From Isoetes taiwanensis (lineage: Eukaryota; Streptophyta; Lycopodiopsida; Isoetales; Isoetaceae), in the NCBI GenBank assembly GCA_021234155.1, contig JAJEKV010000511.1, forward strand, positions 99,897 through 163,896: 64,000 nt of DNA, written 5' to 3'. The notes below the pieces were generated by a model, which was not told where the DNA came from, did no database searches, and was given only the letters and a program-made list of their open reading frames with translations. The position numbers and the translations under genes are program-made. Shown piece after piece: positions 54,270 through 64,000 of the stretch. Each line of letters begins with the position of its first letter. Positions within the stretch are counted from its first letter, which is position 1.

Positions 54270-56670
54270 CCTTTACTCCAAATGTATTGAAAGCGAGGTT
54301 TGATGGCTAATAGATATGATTCCACATCTAAAGTATACTGCATTTGTCTCATCTCTTGCTTACCAAATGTGCAGATCACATGATGCTACTTCTCAAATCT
54401 GGAACATCAATTGATCCATTATAGTTTAGAGCTGGCTTGATACGATCAGAGGCATAAGAGCCATGTCGAAGTCCTAAAGTCCTAAAAATGATCCTACGAA
54501 GGTAAATCATTGGCATACTACCTATAGTCTGAAATTAAATGTAAGATACAGTAAAGTTGTCCTTTGTCACACTTTGAAGAAGATTGAGATCAACCAGATA
54601 TTATTTACTCTAAAGGGCAAATAGATGCACAATTTTTGTTACATATATTTTTTTGACAATCAGATATTTGTTGCACTTCTTATGTGTGATGCAACGATTC
54701 AAATGATGTTGAAGTGTGCTTGGTGTGACAATATCTTCCATCTTTTAATAAAGTATTCTTGTGAACAATATCTATTAGTTTCTCATACATTAAATATGGC
54801 TTTAGGTCATGGCCATAATTATTATTTCTTTGTAAAAAGACACCGGAAATAGATGCATAATTTTTGTTGGATGTGTTTTTCTTGACAGTTAGATATTTGT
54901 TGCAGAATGCAATTTGCTGGGCTTCTTTTGTGATGCAACGATTCAAGCACTGTTGAAATGTGTTTGGTGCAGCAATATGTTCTATCTTTCAGTAAAGTAT
55001 CATTGTGACCAACATCTATTTTGTTATATTGAATATGGCTTTAAGTCATGGCCAATTAGATCGTACCCCAAGCTTGCTGTCATTTGAGTCTTTGTTTCAC
55101 CCCAAGCTTGGTGTCATTTGAGTCTTTGTTTTACGGCTGACATTGTACTTGCAAATGCTCCCATACCATGCTGTCATTGTTGTCTTGAACTACAGTATGG
55201 TGCAGCAAGTCTGGCATTAACTATGAGTCCCACGATCTAGACAAGGAACACAGCCATTTTACCTTTGATGCAAGTGGCTAAGCACTAGATGTTATAAAAG
55301 TGGCCAAGGCATGCCCTTCAGTTTATACTTCTGCGTTGTCTGATGGACGAAAAGAAGCTCTATTCTATTCACTATGGCAATTCTTCAGCCTTCAACAATG
55401 GACTATAAGCAAATGATAGAGAACACGCAGGGAATTAAATGCTACATGGATTATTTTGATCTTGAATTTAAATCTATGTTTGCAGCAAATGCAACATGGA
55501 TTATGTATTTTTAATATGCCATTGTTGCTTTTGTCGCATTTATTATTGCTATATGATGTAAGAATCATATTTATAGGAAGATAGACTGACCAAGGCCTTT
55601 ATGTATATTGGAAGTATGCTCGATAGGCTATCAATATTTGTGCTTCTGTTTATCAAATTTGTACCAAAGCCACAAATTTATCTGTCAATTTGGTACAAGA
55701 GCAAGGAACCACCAAGTCTTAACATCAGACAAACAACACTACAAATAATCGGATGCATCTAAACATCAGGTGGTTGGTACTGAACATCAGATAAGCAACA
55801 CACAAACAAATAATTGTCGTCCATTGTGTCCCTTGTGTCACGGTATGTTAGAGATGCATATTTGAGAGAGCATTATCCGTCTTTACAATTGCAAATTCAG
55901 GTCCGCTGTCTAGAGAAAGCATTGATCATATAAGATAATTTGGTACCAGAACAATTTGTGATAATCAATTCAAATCACAACCTATGGTAGGTAAGACCTT
56001 TGCATGTGCCCCAATGCATCTTGGTAGGATATTGTATGAGTTCGTTTTTCTTGCCTCATTAGTCTTGACGTAGCATTTTCAATGCATTGTAACGATCCAG
56101 TGAATATAAGAATTCAACTATATAATTTTGTTGTGGAACTTCTATAAACAAGTTCACTTGAAGCTTTTCAATTAAGTTCCAACTTTAGTAGGGGCAAGAT
56201 GAAAACTTGCCCAGAAAATGGCCTTCAAAACTGAATAAAATACAAGGGAAATGACCAATTTATTTTAATTAGAAGAAATTGTGTGCACCATAAAAAATTT
56301 CCTGATACAATGACTACTTGAAACATTTTAACGCGAAGCTTCGTAGTGTTTTAAACCCATCTGATATACGACCTCTTCCATGCACTATTGCTACATAAGC
56401 TTTTAATTATTATATATTAACAACTACGGTCAACCACCTTCTAGCCTAAGAATTACGTTCACCTCGGCCAATTCAATTCAATCTTTATAGCCCAGCAACG
56501 CTCAATACCGCCAAGAATAAACATGTTCTTGCTTTTACAATAATAAGCAATAACATGCCCAATACCACCAAGAAGTAAATCCCCTTCTACATAATGTTCC
56601 ATCCGAATATTTGCACAAAAAACATTTATAAGGTTCCAACTTAAGCCTAGCAACGGGGGCAGATTACTAG
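54270..56670 (+). repeat. Helitron B 3' segment, first copy of a tandem duplication
   Basis: Nearly identical to 57724-60135. It is non-coding as far as seen, with an internal duplication (TTGTTGCA.AATGCA.TTGCTGGGCTTCTT-type segments at 54665 and 54897). Confidence 0.9.
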
Positions 56671-56943
56671 TTCTTCAATAATTACTTCTTAACGGATTTG
56701 TAGCTTGAAAAATTCAAGAACAATTCGGATGATCTTGCTTCAAACGGGAAGCATCTTCCTCCCACCTGTATGTTTTGTGAAGGCACTTGTTCGTTCTCCT
56801 GGCCATAGAAAACGTCGTTGCCATTGTAGCCAATAACTCCCTTTTTGGGCATTTTGGTAATTTTAGCAAGGTGTAGGGGCATTCTGGCTTTTTTCCTATG
56901 ATCTACTTGTTACTAGAGTACATTTGATGATCTTGGTCGTGCC

Positions 56944-57015
56944 GGATCCATGGCGCAATGGTAGCGCGTCTGACTCCAGATCAGAAGGTTGCGTGTTCGA
57001 TTCACGTTGGGTTCA
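56944..57015 (+). tRNA. tRNA-Trp (anticodon CCA)
   Basis: Identical in all stems to the copy at 42427. TTTT terminator 4 bases downstream. Confidence 0.95.
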
Positions 57016-57231
57016 ATTTTGTGTGCCAAAATGAGAAGCACTTCTCGTAATTTTTGTGTTACACCTCGGATGATTCAAGCAAGTAGAACACTCATGTTAC
57101 ATTCCAAATGCCCTCGGTCTCTAGCACTGAGAGTGACACTCCAAGTGCTCTTTAACTCCAATTCAAAGAACCTTTCTATCTGCATGAGGATCGAAGTATT
57201 AGGGGGCTTTAAAAAGCGAAAGGTCTATTAT

Positions 57232-57304
57232 GGGGTTGTAGCTCAGATGGTAGAGCGCTCGCTTTGCATGCGAGAGGCATTGGGATCGATACCCAACTTC
57301 TCCA
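57232..57304 (+). tRNA. tRNA-Ala (anticodon TGC)
   Basis: Identical to the copy at 42717, with TTTTT downstream and the same acceptor U-U mismatches. Confidence 0.88.
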
Positions 57305-57532
57305 TTGTTTTTGTGCATCGTTGTTAAATAGAGATATAAAGATTCACCAGGAAATGACCTCGAATTGAAATTTAATTAATAACATTGTTAAATAGCGATA
57401 TAAAAGACTCACCAGCAAACAACCTTAAATTGGAATTTAAATAATTATTTAGCAATACTTGCTAACTTACTGGCTTCTATCTGTATATGCGATTGCTAAT
57501 AGAGGGTACTAAGGAGCTATAGTGTTATTATG

Positions 57533-57605
57533 GGGGTTGTAGCTCAGATGGTAGAGCGCTCGCTTCGCATGTGAGAGGCATTGGGATCGATACCCAACTT
57601 CTCCA
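57533..57605 (+). tRNA. tRNA-Ala (anticodon CGC), one wobble in anticodon stem
   Basis: GTGAG replaces GCGAG (G-U pair), otherwise as the copy at 41733. No nearby T-run. Confidence 0.82.
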
Positions 57606-57735
57606 TCTTGGTATCATTACCAATGACATACTGGATTATCTCAAAGAATTTATGGACCATTATTACCACTCCAAATGTATACCAATGACATACTGGATTA
57701 TCTCAAAGAATTTATGGACCATTATTACCACTCCA
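57606..57735. repeat. 65-70-bp direct duplication at a recombination joint
   Basis: ACCAATGACATACTGGATTA...ATTACCACTCCAAATGTAT occurs at 57618-57680 and 57682-57735. The second copy runs into Helitron B sequence (ATTGAAAGCGAGG), so the array/Helitron junction lies inside it. Confidence 0.85.
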
Positions 57736-60135
57736 AATGTATTGAAAGCGAGGTTTGATGGCTAATAGATATGATTCCACATCTAAAGTATACTGCATTT
57801 GTCTCATCTCTTGCTTACTAAATGTGCAGATCACATGATGCTACTTCTCAAATCTGGAACATCAATTGATCCATTATAGTTTAGAGCTGGCTTGATACGA
57901 TCAGAGGCATAAGAGCCATGTCGAAGTCCTAAAGTCCTAAAAATGATCCTACGAAGGTAAATCATTGGCATACTACCTATAGTCTGAAATTAAATGTAAG
58001 ATACAGTAAAGTTGTCCTTTGTCACACTTTGAAGAAGATTGAGATCAACCAGATATTATTTACTCTAAAGGGCAAATAGATGCACAATTTTTGTTACATA
58101 TATTTTTCTTGACAATCAGATATTTGTTGCACAATGCACTTGCTGGGCTTCTTATGTGTGATGCAACGATTCAAATGATGTTGAAGTGTGCTTGGTGTGA
58201 CAATATCTTCCATCTTTTAATAAAGTATTCTTGTGAACAATATCTATTAGTTTCTCATACATTAAATATGGCTTTAGGTCATGGCCATAATTATTATTTG
58301 CTGTAAAGACACTGGAAATAGATGCATAATTTTTGTTGGATGTGTTTTTCTTGACAGTTAGATATTTGTTGCAGAATGCAATTTGCTGGGCTTCTTTTGT
58401 GATGCAACGATTCAAGCACTGTTGAAATGTGTTTGGTGCGGCAATATGTTCTATCTTTCAGTAAAGTATCATTGTGACCAACATCTATTTGTTATATTGA
58501 ATATGGCTTTAAGTCATGGCCAATTAGATCGTACCCCAAGCTTGCTGTCATTTGAGTCTTTGTTTCACCCCAAGCTTGCTGTCATTTGAGTCTTTGTTTT
58601 ACGGCTGACATTGTACTTGCAAATGCTCCCATACCATGCTGTCATTGTTGTCTTGAACTACAGTATGGTGCAGCAAGTCTGGCATTAACTATGAGTCCCA
58701 CGATCTAGACAAGGAACATAGCCATTTTACCTTTGATGCAAGTGGCTAAGCACTAGATGTTATAAAAGTGGCCAAGGCATGCCCTTCAGTTTATACTTCT
58801 GCGTTGTCTGATGGACGAAAAGAAGATCTATTCTATTCACTATGGCAATTCTTCAGCCTTCAACAATGGACTATAAGCAAATGATAGAGAACACGCAGGG
58901 AATTAAATGCTACATGGATTATTTTGATCTTGAATTTAAATCTATGTTTGCAGCAAATGCAACATAGATTATGTATTTTTAATATGCCATTGTTGCTTTT
59001 GTCGCATTTATTATTGCTATATGATGTAAGAATCATATTTATAGGAAGATAGACTGACCAAGGCCTTTATGTATATTGGAAGTATGCTCGATAGGCTATC
59101 AATATTTGTGCTTCTGTTTATCAAATTTGTACCAAAGCCACAAATTTATCTGTCAATTTGGTACAAGAGCAAGGAACCACCAAGTCTTAACATCAGACAA
59201 ACAACACTACAAATAATCGGATGCATCTAAACATCAGGTGGTTGGTACTGAACATCAGATAAGCAACACCACAAATAATTGTCTGTCCATTGTGTCCACT
59301 GTCACCAGTATGTTAGAGATGCATATTTGAGAGAGCATTATCCGTCTTTACAATTGCAAATTCAGGTCTGTTGTCTAGAGAAAGCATTGATCATATAAGA
59401 TAATTTGGTACCAGAACAATTTGTGATAATCAATTCAAATCACAACCTATGGTAGGTAAGACCTTTGCATGTGCCCCAATGCATCTTGGTAGGATATTGT
59501 ATGAGTTCGTTTTTCTTGCCTCATTAGTCTTGACGTAGCATTTTCAATGCATTGTAACGATCCAGTGAATATAAGAATTCAACTATATAATTTTGTTGTG
59601 GAACTTCTATAAACAAGTTCACTTGAAGCTTTTCAATTAAGTTCCAACTTTAGTAGGGGCAAGATGAAAACTTGCCCAGAAAATGGCCTTCAAAACTGAA
59701 TAAAATACAAGGGAAATGACCAATTTATTTTAATTAGAAGAAATTGTGTGCACCATAAAAAATTTCCTGATACAATGACTACTTGAAACATTTTAACGCG
59801 AAGCTTCGTAGTGTTTTAAACCCATCTGATATACGACCTCTTCCATGCACTATTGCTACATAAGCTTTTAATTATTATATATTAACAACTACGGTCAACC
59901 ACCTTCTAGCCTAAGAATTACGTTCACCTCAGCCAATTCAATTCAATCTTTATAGCCCAACAACGCTCAATACCGCCAAGAATAAACATGTTCTTGCTTT
60001 TACAATAATAAGCAATAACATGCCCAATACCACCAAGAAGTAAATCCCCTTCTACATAATGTTCCATCCGAATATTTGCACAAAACATTTATAAGGTTCC
60101 AACTTAAGCCTAGCAACGCTGGGCACCGTTACTAG
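57724..60135 (+). mobile_element. 5'-truncated duplicate of Helitron B, with intact 3' end
   Basis: Matches 54278-56670 with few differences. It ends with GCCTAGC-AAC-GCTGGGC, ACCGTTA, then CTAG (60132-60135) and host TTCTTCAATAATT. It has no Helitron 5' end, so it arose by tandem duplication with flanking tRNA sequence (period about 3.46 kb), not by transposition. Confidence 0.9.
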
Positions 60136-60408
60136 TTCTTCAATAATTACTTCTTAACGGTACTGTAGCTTGAAAAATTCAAGAACAATTCGGATGATCT
60201 TGCTTTTAACGGGAAGCATCTTCCTCCCACCTGTATGTTTTGTGAAGGCACTTGTTCGTTCTCCTGGCCATAGAAAACGTCGTTGCCATTGTAGCCAATA
60301 ACTCCCTTTTTGGGCATTTTGGTAATTTTAGCAAGGTGTAGGGGCATTCTGGCTTTTTTCCTATGATCTACTTGTTACTAGAGTACATTTGATGATCTTG
60401 GTCGTGCC

Positions 60409-60480
60409 GGATCCATGGCGCAATGGTAGCGCGTCTGACTCCAGATCAGAAGGTTGCGTGTTCGATTCACGTTGGGTTCA
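60409..60480 (+). tRNA. tRNA-Trp (anticodon CCA)
   Basis: Identical to the copy at 42427, TTTT downstream. Confidence 0.95.
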
Positions 60481-60691
60481 ATTTTGTGTGCCAAAATGAG
60501 AAGCACTTCTCGTAATTTTTTGTGTTACACTCAGATGATTCAAGCAAGTAGAACACTCATGTTACATTCCAAATGCCCTCGGTCTCTAGCACAGAGAGTG
60601 ACACTCCAAGTGCTCTTTAACTCCAATTCAGCAACGCCTTTCTATCCGTATCTGAGGGATCGAGTATTAGGGGGCTTTAAAGGTCTATTAT

Positions 60692-60763
60692 GGGGTTGTA
60701 GCTCGGATGGTAGAGCTTCGCTTTGCATGCGAGAGGCATTGGGATCGATACCCAACTTCTCCA
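60692..60763 (+). pseudogene. tRNA-Ala (anticodon TGC), one base short
   Basis: GAGCTTCGC replaces GAGCGCTCGC, removing the base between the D and anticodon stems, and a D-loop change (CTCGGATGG) is present. Anticodon TGC and TTTTT terminator remain. Borderline functional. Confidence 0.65.
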
Positions 60764-60992
60764 TTGTTTTTGTGCATCGTTGTTAAATAGAGATATAAAA
60801 GATTCACCAGGAAATGTCCTCGAATTGAAATTTAAATAATAATATTGTTAAATAGCGATATAAAAGACTCACCAGCAAACACCCTTAAATTGGAATTTAA
60901 ATAATTATTTAGCAATACTTGCTAACTTACTGGCTTCTATCTGTATATGCGATTGCTAATAGAGGGTTCTAAGGAGCTATAGTGTTATTATG

Positions 60993-61065
60993 GGGGTTGT
61001 AGCTCAGATGGTAGAGCGCTCGCTTCGCATGCGAGAGGCATTGGGATCGATACCTAACTTCTCCA
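60993..61065 (+). tRNA. tRNA-Ala (anticodon CGC), T-stem variant
   Basis: As the copy at 41733 but T stem CCTAA for CCCAA (a G-U pair). Confidence 0.82.
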
Positions 61066-61685
61066 TCTTGGTATCATTACCAATGACATACTGGATTATC
61101 TCAAAGAATTTATGGACCATTATTACCACTCACACACGAGAATTTTTCAGAAATTTAGGGACCAGAAATTTCTCAGACTCATCAAACAATCTCAAACCAT
61201 GAGCGTTTTACCTTTCTACTTTTTTTTTCTAGAATAGTTAGAGTGCCCTCCAACTTCGAGGCATATTTGGTAACTTTTGGCAATATTACTTTTCTGGCTC
61301 CTCAAATTCAAAACTTGTCTTCACAACATTGTAGACTATGATAAGAGCGTTCCAAAGAGACCGAATTCGTCTAAATCGGAGTTGGAATTCACAAGTTATG
61401 CTCTTTTGAATTATTATTCAATAATTACTTCTTAACGGTCTGTAGCTTGAAAAATTCAAGAACAATTCGGATGATCTTGCTTCAAACGGGAAGCATCTTC
61501 CTCCCACCTGTATGTTTTGTGAAGGCACTTGTTCGTTCTCCTGGCCATAGAAAACGTCGTTGCCATTGTAGCCAATAACTCCCTTTTTGGGCATTTTGGT
61601 AATTTTAGCAAGGTGTAGGGGCATTCTGGCTTTTTTCCTATGATCTACTTGTTGCTAGAGTACTTTTGATGATCTTGGTCGTGCC

Positions 61686-61757
61686 GGATCCATGGCGCAA
61701 TGGTAGCGCGTCTGACTCCAGATCAGAAGGTTGCGTGTTCGATTCACGTTGGGTTCA
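61686..61757 (+). tRNA. tRNA-Trp (anticodon CCA)
   Basis: Identical to the copy at 42427, TTTT downstream. Confidence 0.95.
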
Positions 61758-61974
61758 ATTTTGTGCGCCAAAATGAGAAGCACTTCTCGTAATTTTTTGT
61801 GTTACACTCAGATGATTCAAGCAAGTAGAACACTCATGTTACATTCCAAATGCCCTCGATCTCTAGCACAGAGAGTGACACTCCAAGTGCTCTTTAACTC
61901 CAATTTAGCAACGCCTTTCTACTGTGTACAAGATCTAGTATTAGGGGGGCTTTAAAAAGCGAAAAGTCTATTAT

Positions 61975-62047
61975 GGGGTTGTAGCTCAGATGGTAGAGCG
62001 CTCGCTTTGCATGCGAGAGGCATTGGGATCGATACTCAACTTCTCCA
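61975..62047 (+). tRNA. tRNA-Ala (anticodon TGC), T-stem variant
   Basis: T stem ends CTCAA for CCCAA (a G-U pair); otherwise as the copy at 42717, with TTTTT downstream. Confidence 0.82.
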
Positions 62048-62276
62048 TTGTTTTTGTGCATCGTTGTTAAATAGAGATATAAAAGATTCACCAGGAAATG
62101 TCCTCGAATTGAAATTTAAATAATAATATTGTTAAATAGCGATATAAAAGACTCACCAGCAAACACCCTTAAATTGGAATTTAAATAATTATTTAGCAAT
62201 ACTTGCTAACTTACTGGCTTCTATCTGTATATGCGATTGCTAATAGAGGGTTCTAAGGAGCTATAGTGTTATTATG

Positions 62277-62349
62277 GGGGTTGTAGCTCAGATGGTAGAG
62301 CGCTCGCTTCGCATGCGAGAGGCATTGGGATCGATACCCAACTTCTCCA
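62277..62349 (+). tRNA. tRNA-Ala (anticodon CGC)
   Basis: Identical to the copy at 41733. Confidence 0.85.
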
Positions 62350-62972
62350 TCTTGGTATCATTACCAATGACATACTGGATTATCTCAAAGAATTTATGGA
62401 CCATTATTACCACTCACACACGAGAATTTTTCAGAAATTTAGGGACCAGAAATTTCTCAGACTCATCAAACAATCTCAAACCATGAGCGTTTTACCTTTC
62501 TACTTTTTTTTTCTAGAATAGTTAGAGTGCCCTCCAACTTCGAGGCATATTTGGTAACTTTTGGCAATATTACTTTTCTGGCTCCTCAAATTCAAAACTT
62601 GTCTTCACAACATTGTAGACTATGATAAGAGGGTTCCAAAGAGACCGAATTCGTCTAAATCGGAGTTGGAATTCACAAGTTATGCTCCTTTGAGTTATTA
62701 TTCAATAATTACTTCTTAATCCAGATTTGTAGCTTGAAAAATTCAAGAACAATTCGGATGATCTTGCTTCAAACGGGAAGCATCTTGCTCCCACCTGTAT
62801 GTTTTGTGAAGGCACTTGTTCGTTCTCCTGGCCATAGAAAACGTCGTTGCCATTGTAGCCAATAACTCCCTTTTTGGGCATTTTGGTAATTTTAGCAAGG
62901 TGTAGGGGCATTCTGGCTTTTTTCCTATGATCTACTTGTTGCTAGAGTACTTTTGATGATCTTGGTCGTGCC

Positions 62973-63044
62973 GGATCCATGGCGCAATGGTAGCGCGTCT
63001 GACTCCAGATCAGAAGGTTGCGTGTTCGATTCACGTTGGGTTCA
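62973..63044 (+). tRNA. tRNA-Trp (anticodon CCA)
   Basis: Identical to the copy at 42427. The spacer after it is shortened by about 125 bp (joined after CACTTCTCGTAAT). Confidence 0.95.
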
Positions 63045-63134
63045 ATTTTGTGCGCCAAAATGAGAAGCACTTCTCGTAATACTGTATACAAGATCTAGTA
63101 TTAGGGGGACTTTAAAAAGCGAAAAGTCTATTAT

Positions 63135-63207
63135 GGGGTTGTAGCTCAGATGGTAGAGCGCTCGCTTTGCATGCGAGAGGCATTGGGATCGATACTCAAC
63201 TTCTCCA
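63135..63207 (+). tRNA. tRNA-Ala (anticodon TGC), T-stem variant
   Basis: Same CTCAA T-stem variant as the copy at 61975, showing these two units are closest relatives. Confidence 0.82.
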
Positions 63208-63435
63208 TTGTTTTTGTGCATCGTTGTTAAATAGAGATATAAAAGATTCACCAGGAAATGTCCTCGAATTGAAATTTAAATAATAATATTGTTAAATAGC
63301 GATATAAAAGACTCACCAGCAAACACCCTTAAATTGGAATTTAAATAATTATTTAGCAATACTTGCTAACTTACTGGCTTCTATCGTATATCACATTGCT
63401 AATAGAGGGTTCTAAGGAGCTATAGTGTTATTATG

Positions 63436-63508
63436 GGGGTTGTAGCTCAGATGGTAGAGCGCTCGCTTCGCATGCGAGAGGCATTGGGATCGATACCTAA
63501 CTTCTCCA
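63436..63508 (+). tRNA. tRNA-Ala (anticodon CGC), T-stem variant
   Basis: T stem CCTAA as in the copy at 60993. Confidence 0.82.
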
Positions 63509-64000
63509 TCTTGGTATCATTACCAATGACATACTGGATTATCTCAAAGAATTTATGGACCATTATTACCACTCACACACGAGAATTTTTCAGAAATTTA
63601 GGGACCAGAAATTTCTCAGACTCATCAAACAATCTCAAACCATGAGCGTTTTACCTTTCTACTTTTTTTTTCTAGAATAGTTAGAGTGCCCTCCAACTTC
63701 GAGGCATATTTGGTAACTTTTGGCAATATTACTTTTCTGGCTCCTCAAATTCAAAACTTGTCTTCACAACATTGTAGACTATGATAAGAGCGTTCCAAAG
63801 AGACCGAATTCGTCTAAATCGGAGTTGGAATTCACAAGTTATGCTCTTTTGAATTATTATTCAATAATTACTTCTTAACGGTCTGTAGCTTGAAAAATTC
63901 AAGAACAATTCGGATGATCTTGCTTCAAACGGGAAGCATCTTGTTCACCTGTATAAGTCGGTGAAGGCACTTGCTCCTGCTCTCCCCGCCATAGAAAACG

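Larger units (their letters stand above)
48103..56670 (+). mobile_element. Helitron B (own sequence 48103-48107 plus 52774-56670)
   Basis: The host tRNA spacer GAGTTA ends at 48102 and resumes at 56671 (TTCTTCAATAATT; other copies TTATTCAATAATT), an A/T insertion without duplication. B's first five bases TCTTA are separated from TATTATAATG (52774) by Helitron A. Joined, they give TCTTATATTATAATG, the exact start of Helitron C. The 3' end is a decayed hairpin (GCCTAGCAACGGGGGC) then AGATTA and CTAG. A better copy is at 60108-60135. Own length is 3902 bp. It carries a captured exon at 53996. Confidence 0.88.
56671..64000 (+). repeat. tRNA Ala-Trp-Ala tandem array, right part
   Basis: Continues the array in the same order and orientation to the window edge. 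Ala(CGC) genes lie at 57533, 60993, 62277 and 63436. Spacing is 3460 (contains the duplicated Helitron segment), 1284 and 1159 bp (the last has a 125-bp deletion after its Trp gene). The final 60 bases diverge, perhaps near the array edge. Confidence 0.95.

Noticed and set aside
57571..57765. Small frames starting in tRNA-Ala and reading into spacer (IGIDTQLLHL...)
   Set aside because: They start within tRNA genes and repeat with the unit; shadows of tRNA sequence.

Overview
The window looks like nuclear DNA from a land plant with a large, transposon-rich genome. The evidence is plant-type GT-AG introns, a PPR fragment, a GT47 (IRX10-like) fragment, a seed-globulin-like cupin fragment, plant-type tRNA-Ala and tRNA-Trp genes, Helitrons, LINE and LTR retrotransposon debris and many satellites. 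The mixture would fit a seed-free plant such as a fern, but that is an inference and no species is assigned. No complete, clearly functional protein-coding gene is visible. Most coding sequence is transposon-derived, captured by a transposon, or broken.

Layout. 1-2118: a foldback-like element made of inverted arrays of short hairpins around a cupin fragment. 2119-7300: scrambled and duplicated LINE reverse-transcriptase pieces with two old tRNA-Trp/tRNA-Ala relics embedded. 7300-11050: a 21-bp minisatellite encoding a 7-residue repeat, a Ty3/gypsy RT scrap and a 3' LTR. 11480-16355: a minus-strand DNA transposon with a broken DUF7869-like transposase; a second partial copy lies at 30030-32282. 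16360-19700: a 118-bp tandem repeat, three exons of an unrecognised gene and a well-defined MITE. 19700-25930: 19/38-bp satellites, a 1.1-kb palindrome and a CT/AC microsatellite. 26552-30012: a 3.46-kb Helitron carrying PPR fragments.

32283-41620: a broken DDE-type transposase (plus strand) faces a multi-exon gene (minus strand). That gene encodes a coiled coil, a RING-like Cys/His cluster, a basic region, an AT-hook and an FCP1/SCP-like HAD domain. A 1.8-kb Helitron (C) sits inside one of its exons, and removing it restores the reading frame.

41643-64000: a tandem array of about 1.28-kb units. Each unit carries tRNA-Ala(CGC), an LTR-like spacer, tRNA-Trp(CCA) and tRNA-Ala(TGC). The array was split by Helitron B, which was itself split by Helitron A. 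Part of B plus one tRNA unit was then duplicated in tandem. Two further insertions, an 887-bp element and a 1.22-kb poly(A) retroposon, also sit in the array.

The strongest candidates for new biology are the tRNA Ala-Trp-Ala array with its unusual alanine acceptor stems, the precisely resolvable Helitron nest with captured gene exons, and the phosphatase/RING/AT-hook gene paired with a transposase. All assignments come from reading the sequence; no database search was possible.
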